A stretch of 40,690 bases of DNA from Rickettsia typhi (lineage in GTDB: Bacteria > Pseudomonadota > Alphaproteobacteria > Rickettsiales > Rickettsiaceae), in contig CAMCRO010000004.1 in the NCBI GenBank assembly GCA_945877265.1, positions 1 to 40,690 on the forward strand, given 5' to 3'. Under the pieces are notes generated by a model. That model saw only the letters and a list, made by a program, of their open reading frames with translations, did no database searches and was not told where the DNA came from. Every line of letters begins with the position of its first letter. Position 1 is the first letter of the stretch. The position numbers and the translations under genes are program-made. Positions 17,340 to 26,405 of the stretch are shown piece by piece.

Positions 17340-17416
17340 ATTGCGAGAAGCACGAGCGACAGGGCAATCCAGTAAGAGATAGATGGATCACTTCACTACA
17401 TTCGTGATGACGCAAT
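17340..17416. repeat. Dispersed palindromic repeat, ATTGCGAG type
   Basis: It begins ATTGCGAGAAGCACGAGCGA, contains GGCAATCCAG and ends with CGCAAT (17411-17416), the inverse of the start. Repeats of this general form are widespread in Rickettsiales. It fills the gap between the LpoA-like gene and the glycosyltransferase. Confidence 0.6.
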
Positions 17417-17470
17417 GGGTGCGCAAAGGCGAGAGATGCTAAATTCGCTTGGATCATTTAAAAATGAAAT

Positions 17471-18517
17471 ATGTTAATGAAGATTTTAAATGTAATGCTC
17501 ACCAGAGGCAAAGGCGGCTTAGAGCAAGTATTTTTGGATTATAATTTTGCTTTTAGGCGGAATGGTATTAGTGCTGTTTCGGTGGTTCATAAAAAATCTC
17601 CGCTTATTTTAGATCAGGAAGATCATTTTTATAAAATAGCGAATTTCTCTAAATATGATCCTTTCGCGCTTTTGAGTTTGTGGCAGATTGTCCGGAAGGA
17701 AAAGCCGGATATCATATTAACTCATGGCAATAGAGCTCATTATCTTATGCATAAAATAGCAGGGCGCATTCCATTGGTAGGTATTTCTCACGTATATAGC
17801 TTTAGCCATATTACGAAATGCGATTATATAATCACTGTAAATAAGGATATGATAAATAACCTAGCAAGCCTTGGATATAACAAAAGCCGAATATTTCATA
17901 TTCCAAATATGCTAAAGGCTAGGCCAGGAATTAAATATAAAAAACCTTCTTCTTTAAGATCTACTCCAACTCTCGGGCTTTTAGCTAGGCTAGATCCCAT
18001 AAAAGGCATAGATATTTTTATACAAGCAATTGCGAGCTTAAAATCCAGAAATATAGAAATAAATGCCATTATTGGCGGGGATGGCCCTGAATATAATAAT
18101 ATCAAAAATTTAATTTCTCATTTTAAGCTCGAAGATAATATCAAAATGATTGGCTGGGTGGAAAATAAAGAAGCTTTTTATAATGAAATTGATATCTTAT
18201 GCATGCCTTCATTAAAAGAGACTTTTGGGCTAGTTATTTTAGAAAGCTTCTTATATTCAAAACCAGTTATAATAAGTATCCTTCCAGGCCCAATGGAGAT
18301 TGTGCGCCATAATGAAAATGGCCTTGTCTTTAACACGGGTAACCCAGATGACTTAGCAGAAAAAATAGAGCTGCTTGCATTTAATCAAAACTTACAAGAA
18401 AATCTCTCAAAGCAAGCCTTTGAAGATTTAAAAGAATATAGCGAGGCAAAAATCTCAGATAAAATTGCTTCTAGTTTTGAGGAAATTTGGAAGCAAGCGG
18501 GTGGGAAGACTCCATAA
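17471..18517 (+). CDS. Glycosyltransferase, GT-B fold (GT4-like)
   Basis: This encodes 348 residues. The N-terminus MKILNVMLTRGKGGLEQVFLDY is the acceptor-binding Rossmann half with its glycine-rich loop. The C-terminal half has ARLDPIKGIDIFIQAIA, IIGGDGPEYNNI and the E-x7-E motif in LKETFGLVILESF. It transfers a sugar from a nucleotide donor at the cytoplasmic face, probably for LPS or another envelope glycan. Acceptor and donor cannot be inferred. The start may be the ATG at 17477. Its last 47 bases overlap the 3' end of xerD on the other strand. Confidence 0.88.
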   Translation: MLMKILNVMLTRGKGGLEQVFLDYNFAFRRNGISAVSVVHKKSPLILDQEDHFYKIANFSKYDPFALLSLWQIVRKEKPDIILTHGNRAHYLMHKIAGRIPLVGISHVYSFSHITKCDYIITVNKDMINNLASLGYNKSRIFHIPNMLKARPGIKYKKPSSLRSTPTLGLLARLDPIKGIDIFIQAIASLKSRNIEINAIIGGDGPEYNNIKNLISHFKLEDNIKMIGWVENKEAFYNEIDILCMPSLKETFGLVILESFLYSKPVIISILPGPMEIVRHNENGLVFNTGNPDDLAEKIELLAFNQNLQENLSKQAFEDLKEYSEAKISDKIASSFEEIWKQAGGKTP

Positions 18518-19394
18518 TTGTTTTTAGTCTTTTGTTATTCACATGAGTATAAATTTGCGTGGTTGCAATATCAGAATGTCCAAGCAACTCCTGGACAACG
18601 CGAAGATCCGCTCCGGAATTTAGTAGCTTTGTTGCAAAACTATGGCGCAATACATGCGGAGAGATTTTTGAAGAATTAAGCCCAGCCTCATATGCAACTT
18701 TCTTAAGTAACAAAGCAAAATTTTGCCGTGTCATATGGCCAAGGCGAGACTTAGATGGAAAAACATATAGATTATTTTTCTCTCGCAAAAACATTTCTCT
18801 TATTTGCAAATAATCATTAACTGCGCTTTTAGCTTTATTGCTCAGCAACACAACTCTTTCTTTAGCGCCTTTGCCCTTCACAATGATTTCCGGATGCTCT
18901 ACGATCATTTTCTCTAAATCTATATTTAAAGCATTCAGCTTAAGGCTGACTAACTCAGAAACTCTAAGGCCACTAGAGTAAATTATTAAAATCATCGCTT
19001 TGAGTCTGATTGCATCTTTATTTGCGGAATTCACTATATAAGTCAGAAGTTTTATAAATTCTTCCTCTTCGATATAGCTTGGCAATTTGCCTTGAAATTT
19101 TGGTTTTTGCACTAGCAAGATAGGATTTTCTGAAATAATTCTTTCACTTAATAAAAAATTATAATAGCCACTTAGTGCTGAGATTTTTCGTGATATACTC
19201 CTATGAGAAACCTTTAGATCTAATAAAAATGCTGAATAATTATCGATATTTTCCCTAGCTGCGCATTCAGGGGAAATTTGAACCTGCGCAAGATAGCTAA
19301 AAAAATCTAGGATGTCTTTTTTATATGCGAGGATAGTTGCTTTAGCAGCGCCTCTTTCTGCAAGTAATGATTCCAAATATTGCTCTAGATACAT
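18471..19394 (-). CDS. xerD: Tyrosine recombinase XerD
   Basis: This encodes 307 residues. The core-binding domain is 1-100. The catalytic residues are all present: R144 (SGLRVSE), K175 (KGKGAKER), H247/R250 (HVLRH), H273 (ELLGH) and Y282. HVLRHSFATKLLNSGADLR and the longer C-terminus (KRLKTIMESSHPLASKF) fit XerD rather than XerC. With XerC it resolves chromosome dimers, so both partners lie within 9 kb. The tRNA-Cys gene lies 21 bases upstream on the same strand. Confidence 0.9.
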   Translation of the reverse strand: MYLEQYLESLLAERGAAKATILAYKKDILDFFSYLAQVQISPECAARENIDNYSAFLLDLKVSHRSISRKISALSGYYNFLLSERIISENPILLVQKPKFQGKLPSYIEEEEFIKLLTYIVNSANKDAIRLKAMILIIYSSGLRVSELVSLKLNALNIDLEKMIVEHPEIIVKGKGAKERVVLLSNKAKSAVNDYLQIREMFLREKNNLYVFPSKSRLGHMTRQNFALLLKKVAYEAGLNSSKISPHVLRHSFATKLLNSGADLRVVQELLGHSDIATTQIYTHVNNKRLKTIMESSHPLASKFPQN

Positions 19395-19414
19395 AGGAAA
19401 TCATATATTTGAAT

Positions 19415-19489
19415 TGGAGGCCAGGGCCGGAATCGAACCGGCGAATAGAGGATTTGCAGTCCACGGCATTACCACTTTGCTACCTAGCC
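19415..19489 (-). tRNA. tRNA-Cys (anticodon GCA)
   Basis: On the minus strand, GGCTAGG pairs with CCTGGCC, the T arm is CCGG-TTCGATT-CCGG extended, and the anticodon loop is CTGCAAA (GCA). The discriminator is T, normal for tRNA-Cys, and CCA is encoded. One T-T mismatch is seen in the anticodon stem (second pair). Confidence 0.92.
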
Positions 19490-19560
19490 AAATCCTCCAG
19501 ATTCTACGTAATTTTGCTAAAAAAGCAAGGAATATAGAAAAAATATCATTTAATAAATAC

Positions 19561-22191
19561 TTAGGCTATACCAAGCGCTCCTAAAATATTATAGGTATCA
19601 ACAATTGCATCGTCTTGCTGAGACATATCTTCTGGTTCACTTGAATCTGCTTCTAACTCGGCAACCTCTAAACCCTCTAATACTCCGCCCATATTATGGC
19701 CTGCTTCATCAGTGAATATATCTTGGAAATAATTCAGTAAAAATGCTTTTGCTGCATCATCCTTTATCTCAGGAAGAATCTCTTGAAGAAAAGCTTTTTG
19801 AGTGGGTGCTGGTAAGTTCGCAGCAACCTGTTGATAGATATATTGATCCAACATTTCATTCCCGTAATCATTAAAAACTGCAAAATTTAAAAGGATTTTA
19901 TAGCTTTCATTCTTGAGAATGCTTTCTTGCCAACTTAATAAATTATCGCATAAATCAAGTATTACTTCTGGATCTATACGCATTGAATTATTTAATACTT
20001 TAAATATTAACCGCGCAAATGCACTGCCTTCTATCTCTTCTGTTGGCTGATATATTTTTTCTATCATACTAAAGATTTTTATTATTATCTCTTTTCTAAG
20101 ATTTTTTTCTTCTATCAAAGTAATCAATGTATCATTTAAAATCTCTATTTTTTGATTAAAAGACATTGCTCTCATTTGCAATTCTTCCAAAAATCCTTCA
20201 ATGCTTTGCAGGTTATCATCATCCTCTTCGAGACTCAAGTATGTAGATCCAGCGCCAGCTCCTGCTCCTCCAGCGCATCCCTCAGCAGCCAAAATTCCTG
20301 TCGCAGCTGCTGCGGTTGTTTCTTCTTTAGACTTTGCTATATCAGTTTTTTTTCTTGTATCGGAAGGTTTTGAATCATCATAAGAACTATCTTCATCTCT
20401 TGAGGCATGTTCTTTTGGTTTAGTCTTTTTATGTTTCTTTCTGCTGCCGCTTTTCGTGGGCATTTGAGTTGCAGAATCAGAAGGCATCGTGACACTTGGC
20501 GATATCCCGGCTCCCATGCCCCCTGTAACGCCATAAATCATTCTTAATAACCCATGAGTTTCAAGATCAGGATGTGTTTTTGCATATCTAGAGAGTTGTT
20601 CTAAAAATTCTTCTGGCAAATCTATATGTATATTCTGGCCTGCAAGTTCCATAATTTCTTTACAGGCTTCTTCTATTGCTTTTTGGTCAAAAGATTTAGT
20701 AGATTTTACTGGGGATCTTGCAGCTTTACTTTTAGATTGTTTTGGTGCTGTTACAGCATTATCTTCTTCAACTAATTCATCTGCTATTAATAAAGCCATT
20801 GCATTATCTACTTGTCTCTTCAAATGCTCAGATTGAGCATATTTTGCTAAATAGTTTCTAGCCTCATAAGAGAGCCTGGTTATTGATAAATTCTCTAATA
20901 TATAAACTACAAAAGGTTTAGTTGCTGAGTATTTTACAGATGGAGTGGTTATAACTCTTTGAATTTCAGCATTCACTTCTTCTAATGATGAAAAATATGG
21001 TGTTTTATAAGTGACTTCATATGAAGCTATCGCTTTAATAAGTTCAGCATCTTCTAATCCTTCTATATGGCTTGCAATAATATTTGCATATTTGTACCCA
21101 TCCCTGCACACATTCTCCAAAGAATGTCTGAGCAATATTGCTTTAGTTGGAGATTCCATTCTTTCGAAAAGATTTAGATTATCTCTGTTCTGGAAAAATT
21201 TTAAAAATTCTGAACCGTGATTATGATTCAGCAAAACCACTAATTTTACCAAATTATTTTCAAGCGCAGTCAAAGAAAATACGGTAGTGTAAGGCACAAT
21301 GTAGTCCTCATGTTTTTCTTTACTCGCTATATGATGCCTTGAATCATGTAACGTTTGAACTTTTGCTGTTGGTAACTGCGCATCTATATTCGCCCCATAA
21401 TCCAATAATAGCTTGGTGATCATAGGGGAATTTGTCATCATAAGCGCTGTAGTCTTATCCAAATATTCAGTTTTTGCATCTGCACCATGCCCTAGTAATA
21501 TCTCTGCTATTTCTACATTACCGAGAGCACAAGCAGTAAATAAAGGTGACTTACCTAAAATTTTTATTTCTAAATTTGCTCCTCTGCTCACCAACTCGCG
21601 AACAATGTCTGCATTTTGGTTATGTACGGCTGAATATAAAGATGTAGGACCTTCCGACACAATAATATGAGCCGAAGAGCCTGCACCGCCAGCATGCTCT
21701 ATCCTAGGTCCATCTTTAGGTAACATGCGTTTATCAATTTCTGCGCCGTTATCTAATAACACTTTTAATGCAGCAAGATTATTATTCTGAGATGCGATCA
21801 ATAGCGGAAAGCCAACACCTTCTTCTTCATAATTAACGTCCGCTCCAAACTCGATAAGTTTTTGCATGATTCTTGCGCAATTTAAATCTGCTGCGTTGTG
21901 TAATGGCGATCCTGCTCGAGGAGCAGAAAGGTTAACATAATCTCTCCTTTCTTCTGCGGCAACCTTACTGAGTAAAAAGTCAATTATTTCAAATTTTGTG
22001 TCTTCTGCTAATGTACCATTTAGAATAATATATTGCAGTAAAGTGTCTGAACCCACTCTTATATCATTAATTTTAGATTGGCTTGCTATATCATTAATGA
22101 TACCCTTTTGAATATTTGCAATATCAGCGAAACTAGAAAATAAATTTACTCTAAATTGACCCAGCAAATCCTCTATTGGTTTTTTACTCAT
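19561..22191 (-). CDS. Large ankyrin-repeat protein
   Basis: This encodes 876 residues with no signal peptide. Ankyrin repeats occupy about residues 48-270, with clear units such as GSPLHNAADLNCARIMQKLI, GFPLLIASQNNNLAALKVLL, KSPLFTACALGNVEIAEILL and TALMMTNSPMITKLLLDYGANID. Residues 270-500 are helical without a known domain. Residues about 500-660 are Lys/Ser/Asp-rich and low complexity, ending in a Gly/Ala run. The C-terminal 200 residues are acidic and helical. Such proteins are typical secreted effectors of Rickettsiales acting on host proteins; secretion here is inference. It lies at the edge of the degraded region 22192-23093. Confidence 0.85.
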   Translation of the reverse strand: MSKKPIEDLLGQFRVNLFSSFADIANIQKGIINDIASQSKINDIRVGSDTLLQYIILNGTLAEDTKFEIIDFLLSKVAAEERRDYVNLSAPRAGSPLHNAADLNCARIMQKLIEFGADVNYEEEGVGFPLLIASQNNNLAALKVLLDNGAEIDKRMLPKDGPRIEHAGGAGSSAHIIVSEGPTSLYSAVHNQNADIVRELVSRGANLEIKILGKSPLFTACALGNVEIAEILLGHGADAKTEYLDKTTALMMTNSPMITKLLLDYGANIDAQLPTAKVQTLHDSRHHIASKEKHEDYIVPYTTVFSLTALENNLVKLVVLLNHNHGSEFLKFFQNRDNLNLFERMESPTKAILLRHSLENVCRDGYKYANIIASHIEGLEDAELIKAIASYEVTYKTPYFSSLEEVNAEIQRVITTPSVKYSATKPFVVYILENLSITRLSYEARNYLAKYAQSEHLKRQVDNAMALLIADELVEEDNAVTAPKQSKSKAARSPVKSTKSFDQKAIEEACKEIMELAGQNIHIDLPEEFLEQLSRYAKTHPDLETHGLLRMIYGVTGGMGAGISPSVTMPSDSATQMPTKSGSRKKHKKTKPKEHASRDEDSSYDDSKPSDTRKKTDIAKSKEETTAAAATGILAAEGCAGGAGAGAGSTYLSLEEDDDNLQSIEGFLEELQMRAMSFNQKIEILNDTLITLIEEKNLRKEIIIKIFSMIEKIYQPTEEIEGSAFARLIFKVLNNSMRIDPEVILDLCDNLLSWQESILKNESYKILLNFAVFNDYGNEMLDQYIYQQVAANLPAPTQKAFLQEILPEIKDDAAKAFLLNYFQDIFTDEAGHNMGGVLEGLEVAELEADSSEPEDMSQQDDAIVDTYNILGALGIA

Positions 22192-22409
22192 GATTTTTAC
22201 AGATTTTATTGTTTTCTTCTAATGTATTAAGACAAATTAATGTAATTGTCAAGTGAAATTGCTGTATAAAGCATAAATGTAACACCTGAAAAATTAAGAC
22301 CTTAATAAAATAAATCAATAAATAACGGGTATCAGCAAGTCTAGCTCAACTTACTCAATAGTATGAAAGATCGATTCTTCAGAAGCCATTCTTATTTGGA
22401 ATTATATTT

Positions 22410-22482
22410 GTAACATTGAGATAAACCACTAAATTCTTTCAGAGAGCTTTGGGGCTATAATTAGCAAAAGGTCTTTAAATAC
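22410..22482 (-). pseudogene. Decayed fragment of a waaA-like gene
   Basis: This segment aligns without gaps to waaA at 24884-24956, with about 70% identity by eye; the shared blocks are GTAACATTGAGATA and GCTATAATTAGCAA. Read on the minus strand it gives FKDLLLIIAP, then KLSERI, a TAG stop, and WFISML, against FKDLLLIIAPRHPERTDEIISML in the intact gene. The internal stop and lack of flanking homology show a dead fragment, either of a duplicate or of an acquired homologue. Confidence 0.7.
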
Positions 22483-22754
22483 CCCTTTTCCCCTTTGATG
22501 TAGCTTTGGGGTTTGATGTCTTTCTTATAGAATTGCTTCCAGGCTGCAATCATTTATCATTACCTCATAAGCAAGGGGTCATAGAATATGTAATAGCTGT
22601 GAGGGGTATAACCGAAGTTCTTATAGCTCAAATATGGCATAAAGTTCAGCCAAAAGATGGCGTGCGTTTTGCGGCTCATCTCACTCATGGATATAGGAAT
22701 CTATGGGATGCACCAGCTTTGTTCCACAATATCATTCATTACCCGAAAGAGTAG
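22479..22754 (+). pseudogene. Remnant of a cupin-domain (XRE-cupin type) regulator
   Basis: The frame opens at 22479 and ends at a stop at 22752-22754, and has no acceptable ATG. The readable protein contains LPGCNHLSLPHKQGVIEYVI, then VRGITEVLI, and VQPKDGVRFAAHLTHGYRN. This is the glycine/histidine pattern of a Cupin_2 barrel as found at the C-terminus of XRE-family regulators. The N-terminal helix-turn-helix is absent, so I call it a truncated remnant. It lies directly beside the dead waaA fragment. Confidence 0.6.
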
Positions 22755-23093
22755 CTTGGTGATATTTCTCTCACTTAAAAAAAGGTGAGGCAAAAAGTTG
22801 CATCCCATATTTATAAAGAAAATTATTCCTCTGAGCCAACCACGCCAACAGAAGATTCTCACGCTAACACCAAGCTCTCTTCGAGTGCGGATGGATACTC
22901 ATCTCTTAATATTTCCCCTAAAGTTTTGAGTCAATGCCAGAACTATGGAATATGCTAAACAATCACAGTTAATATTAATTTAAGTCTGTAAAATGATTAT
23001 CATAATGAGATAGTCTATCCTATTGGATATGCTTAGTTTGATAATATAAGAAAATAAAAATATATATTTTAACTTAAAAACCCTAGAGTCATT
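22755..23093. other. Gene-free stretch with one short open frame
   Basis: A frame of 57 codons from a GTG at 22785 to 22958 has plausible composition (EPTTPTEDSHANTKLSSS) but no Shine-Dalgarno of note and no family resemblance. It could be another gene fragment. Nothing else is evident up to the next gene at 23094. Confidence 0.3.
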
Positions 23094-23570
23094 ATGCCCA
23101 AAAAAAACATAGATTTAACTGACCAAAACTTCCAAGTAGACATGCAAAAATTAAAAGGCTTTTCTTCATTCTCGCAGCCTTCTAGGTATAACATAAGATC
23201 ATTTATAGATTCTTTTAAAGAGAAGGAAGTAACCTATGTATCATACGATGGTACAGGCTCCGAAAAATTACAAATCAGAATCAAAAGACCTTCCTTGTGG
23301 GATAGAATCAAAGGCAAGAAACCTGAATTTATATTAATCTCAGGCAAAGAAACATATGTAAATGAATGTCTTGGAGCATTAAAAATAGATACTACTCGTC
23401 TCGAAGACAGAACAGCAGAAGTGCGACGTCCAGCAGAGAACCCTTATATGCCAGCAGAGACTAAAACAAAAACCATGCAACTAATATCTTACGTAAGAAG
23501 AGCGCAAACGTCTTCTCCCCCTCCGCCGCCTCAAAAAAAGAGTAGCAATCACGGAGCACATAAGCTTTAA
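23094..23570 (+). CDS. Unknown 158-residue protein with proline-rich tail
   Basis: It has no signal peptide or membrane segment. Residues about 45-100 look like a small mixed domain (EVTYVSYDGTGSEKLQIRI, FILISGKETYVNECLGAL). The last 25 residues hold six prolines in a row flanked by Ser and Lys. No family recognised. It lies between gene remnants and another unknown gene, in the accessory part of the window, and could be an effector, but nothing shows this directly. Confidence 0.6.
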   Translation: MPKKNIDLTDQNFQVDMQKLKGFSSFSQPSRYNIRSFIDSFKEKEVTYVSYDGTGSEKLQIRIKRPSLWDRIKGKKPEFILISGKETYVNECLGALKIDTTRLEDRTAEVRRPAENPYMPAETKTKTMQLISYVRRAQTSSPPPPPQKKSSNHGAHKL

Positions 23571-23613
23571 TTTACTTTTATTATTGTTTTACTGTGTAGA
23601 GCTTAAAAATCAC

Positions 23614-23645
23614 AAAGCAAGGCAGACTCGAAATGTACCTTGCTT
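23614..23645 (-). terminator. Possible terminator for the leftward unknown gene
   Basis: AAGCAAGG (23615-23622) pairs with CCTTGCTT (23638-23645), with a 15-base loop. On the minus strand TTTGTGATTTTT follows. The loop is long and the T run is interrupted, so this is only moderate. Confidence 0.45.
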
Positions 23646-23664
23646 ACCTTGCTGTTTTCTAAAA

Positions 23665-24315
23665 TTACTCTGCGAATCCGCCGCCGCTAGCTGCTGCCTC
23701 TGCTGCATCTCCCATTAAATCTGCGACCCCGCCACCACTGGCCTCTGCACTAAATCCCAGCAGAGGACCATATGCTATTGCTGAGACGTCTCTGGCAACT
23801 TCAACTAAAGTTTTATAGCAATCATAATAATAAAGTGAACTATCTAAAGTTAAGCCTACATCTTTTATCTTATCTGTTAGAAGCTTTTTGCTATGTCCAG
23901 CATGTTGAAGTAATAATACACCAACAGCAACATCCATAGCTGGAACCACAGAAGTGTATCTAACATTCATCGAGAATACCTCACTAAATTCCTCATTCGT
24001 TACTTCGCATAACCTTTCAGTAAAAGCTTCTTTAAACTCATCTTTTTCGATAGCTGCGAATAATGCAACAGGGCCAGAATAGAGAGTTTGGACAGTTGTG
24101 GCCATTAATGTTTTTAAACCATCAAAATCAAATCCATCTAAATAAAATTTATAAAAAGATTTAATTTCATCAACTTTGCATTTCGTCGGATGAAAAGCTG
24201 GTCCTAATATAGCATTTGCTTGGCCTTCGAGCGGCTCACCACGAAATTCAGATAATGCAGATTTTGCATCTTCTAGACTATTCGCATTTTGAATTTGCGC
24301 GAGAATTGCATACAT
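23665..24315 (-). CDS. Unknown 216-residue protein with Gly/Ala-rich tail
   Basis: The ATG at 24315 has AAGGT upstream, the same signal as the broken gene at 15262. The protein is helical, with hydrophobic stretches too short for clear membrane helices (VVPAMDVAVGVLLLQHAG). It ends in an Ala/Gly-rich tail (EASGGGVADLMGDAAEAAASG). No known family. Gly/Ala/Ser-rich tails recur in the 640- and 876-residue proteins of this window, which may point to a shared class of exported proteins; this is inference. Confidence 0.65.
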   Translation of the reverse strand: MYAILAQIQNANSLEDAKSALSEFRGEPLEGQANAILGPAFHPTKCKVDEIKSFYKFYLDGFDFDGLKTLMATTVQTLYSGPVALFAAIEKDEFKEAFTERLCEVTNEEFSEVFSMNVRYTSVVPAMDVAVGVLLLQHAGHSKKLLTDKIKDVGLTLDSSLYYYDCYKTLVEVARDVSAIAYGPLLGFSAEASGGGVADLMGDAAEAAASGGGFAE

Positions 24316-24464
24316 AATTTTTACCTTATAATTTGTTAATTTGTAACTAACATAAATTTTATATTATTTTTCACGATATTCAATAAAATTTTTTAAGCAA
24401 TATTGCTATAAACAAAGTTTTAATTAATTAATTTAACTTCTTTCTGGTTTATTCATTGTTGTTC

Positions 24465-26405
24465 CTATAAAAATTTCTCTATCTCACCAGCATAAACTTC
24501 AGCAACTTTTTGTTTAGATTCAATAATATTATAAGCATTTTTGGTCATTTCATCTTTCTGCTCTTTTGGCCATATCAAAACTTCTTTTAGCTTCTCTTCG
24601 AGCTCCGCTGCATCACGCGCTTGTATAGCAGCATTTTTGCCAAGAAACTCTTCCGAAATTTCTTCAAAATTCCTCATATCAGGCCCGTATAGAATTAAAG
24701 ATGCATGCATAGCAGGCTCTAAAATATTATGCCCTCCAATTGTAAAGCTTCCTCCCATAAAAGTAATTGGCTTTAATTTAAAAATCATAGCCATTTCACC
24801 AATAGTATCCAAAATAAATATATCTGTTTCTTTCTTTATCTCTTCTTTGGATGTGCGTGTTATATAAGCCAGGCCCTTCTCTCGTAACATTGAGATAATC
24901 TCATCTGTTCTTTCCGGATGCCTTGGCGCTATAATTAGCAAGAGATCCTTAAATTCTTTTTTTAGTTTAAGAAATATAGAAGATATAATTTCTTCTTCCC
25001 CTGGGTGAGTGCTTGCAGCGAATATCACACGTCTCTTGCCAATAGAATCTTTTATTTTTTTCAATAAAATTTCATCAATTTTATTTTCTTTTTGAATATA
25101 TTTCAGGTTACCACTAAGTTTAATATTACTAAATCCTAAAGCCTCATATCTCATTTTATCAACAGTGCTTTGCACAAGAGTTGCGCTAAAGCATTCTGCT
25201 ATATTTCTGATAACAAAACTGAAATTTTGCCATTTGGAAAAAGACCTAGCAGAAATTCTTCCATTAGCTAAAATTACAGGGCAAGTTTTTTGTGCCTCGT
25301 ATAAAATACTTGGCCATAATTCCGATTCTATAAATATCGCAAGCTTCGGGTTCCAATAATTCAAAAATCGCCTAGAAATAAAAATATTATCAATTGGGAG
25401 GAATTGATGGGTAATTAATTCTTTATTTGCTTCCTCATTATAGCTTTTCATTCTCTTTGCAACTAATTCTGCAGAAGCTTTTGTTCCGGTAGTAATTAAA
25501 AAATTCTGCTCTTGATTAATTTTCAACAAAATATCAATAAGCAAAAAAGCAATTATAGATTCGCCAACGCTCGCAGCATGAAGCCAAATTAAATTCTTTT
25601 TCTCCACATCACTTGCAATAGCAAGTCTTTCCAGCATGCGAGAAGAATCTTCTTTCTTTTTAATCACCCTAGAAGCAAGCAATAACATTTGAAAAGGAAA
25701 AGCTAGAATGCTAATTAAATATAAAAACCATTCATAAAAGCATTTATTTTTTTCTTTTGTTTCTAGCATTTTGTTTGCCTCTTTTAGTGAAGCGCGAAGT
25801 AAATTATCATCTATTTCTTTTTCTCCCGTAGCGCTTATAGGAGACTGAAATACAACATTAATATTCGAAAATGGTAGAGGCAGACGGAATAAATCCCAGC
25901 TTTTAAACTGAATATATTTTGAAGAAGAAAACCCAACAGCTATTATTTTGCTAGAAGTTTTGTTAGCTATAGCCATGATGTTGCTATTGACTTGCTCGCG
26001 GGGGCCACGGGGCCCATCTGGAGTAATCACAATATTGCCCTTAGATTTTAGGGTTTGCAATATGTTTCTCAGAGCTGAGCTTGCTTGCTTATTCGTAGAA
26101 CCAGATATAATCGAGCAGCCGGTATTTTTTGCAACTGATGCAACAATTTTACCATCAGAATGGCTGGAAATTAGCGCTGTCATTTTAGGCCCCATCTGTC
26201 CCAAAATCATAACCCCTAAAGCAATTTGCTGGTGCCAGAAAGCAAAGATATTATTATGAGAATTCAAAAGAGCTTCATAGTCAAATGAACCCCTATATTG
26301 GATATTTACCTTGCTAGTAATTTTTACAATCCATATATAGGAATAAATTAGCTTTCCTATTAAATTTTCAAGTAATGTAGATTTTAGAATTTTCTTGAAC
26401 ATCAT
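24465..26405 (-). CDS. waaA: Fusion: LPLAT-like (DUF374) acyltransferase + Kdo transferase WaaA
   Basis: This encodes 646 residues, about 200 more than WaaA. Residues 1-215 are a DUF374-type acyltransferase: FAFWHQQ (H58), ALISSHSDGKIVA, and the signature TPDGPRGPR (128-136). Residues about 225-646 are a full WaaA/KdtA: the membrane anchor YLISILAFPFQMLLLASRVI, LIWLHAASVGES (catalytic Glu282), FIESELWPSILYEAQ, LANGRISARS, and the donor-binding GGSFTIGGHNILEP. WaaA moves Kdo from CMP-Kdo to lipid IVA. The two families are often adjacent in Alphaproteobacteria; here they form one frame with no stop. The ATG overlaps the aspC stop (TAATG). Confidence 0.92.
   Translation of the reverse strand: MMFKKILKSTLLENLIGKLIYSYIWIVKITSKVNIQYRGSFDYEALLNSHNNIFAFWHQQIALGVMILGQMGPKMTALISSHSDGKIVASVAKNTGCSIISGSTNKQASSALRNILQTLKSKGNIVITPDGPRGPREQVNSNIMAIANKTSSKIIAVGFSSSKYIQFKSWDLFRLPLPFSNINVVFQSPISATGEKEIDDNLLRASLKEANKMLETKEKNKCFYEWFLYLISILAFPFQMLLLASRVIKKKEDSSRMLERLAIASDVEKKNLIWLHAASVGESIIAFLLIDILLKINQEQNFLITTGTKASAELVAKRMKSYNEEANKELITHQFLPIDNIFISRRFLNYWNPKLAIFIESELWPSILYEAQKTCPVILANGRISARSFSKWQNFSFVIRNIAECFSATLVQSTVDKMRYEALGFSNIKLSGNLKYIQKENKIDEILLKKIKDSIGKRRVIFAASTHPGEEEIISSIFLKLKKEFKDLLLIIAPRHPERTDEIISMLREKGLAYITRTSKEEIKKETDIFILDTIGEMAMIFKLKPITFMGGSFTIGGHNILEPAMHASLILYGPDMRNFEEISEEFLGKNAAIQARDAAELEEKLKEVLIWPKEQKDEMTKNAYNIIESKQKVAEVYAGEIEKFL

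Noticed and set aside
10090-19394. XerC/XerD as integrases bounding a mobile island
   Set aside because: Both fit the chromosomal XerC and XerD types and no att repeats at the tRNA genes were seen.
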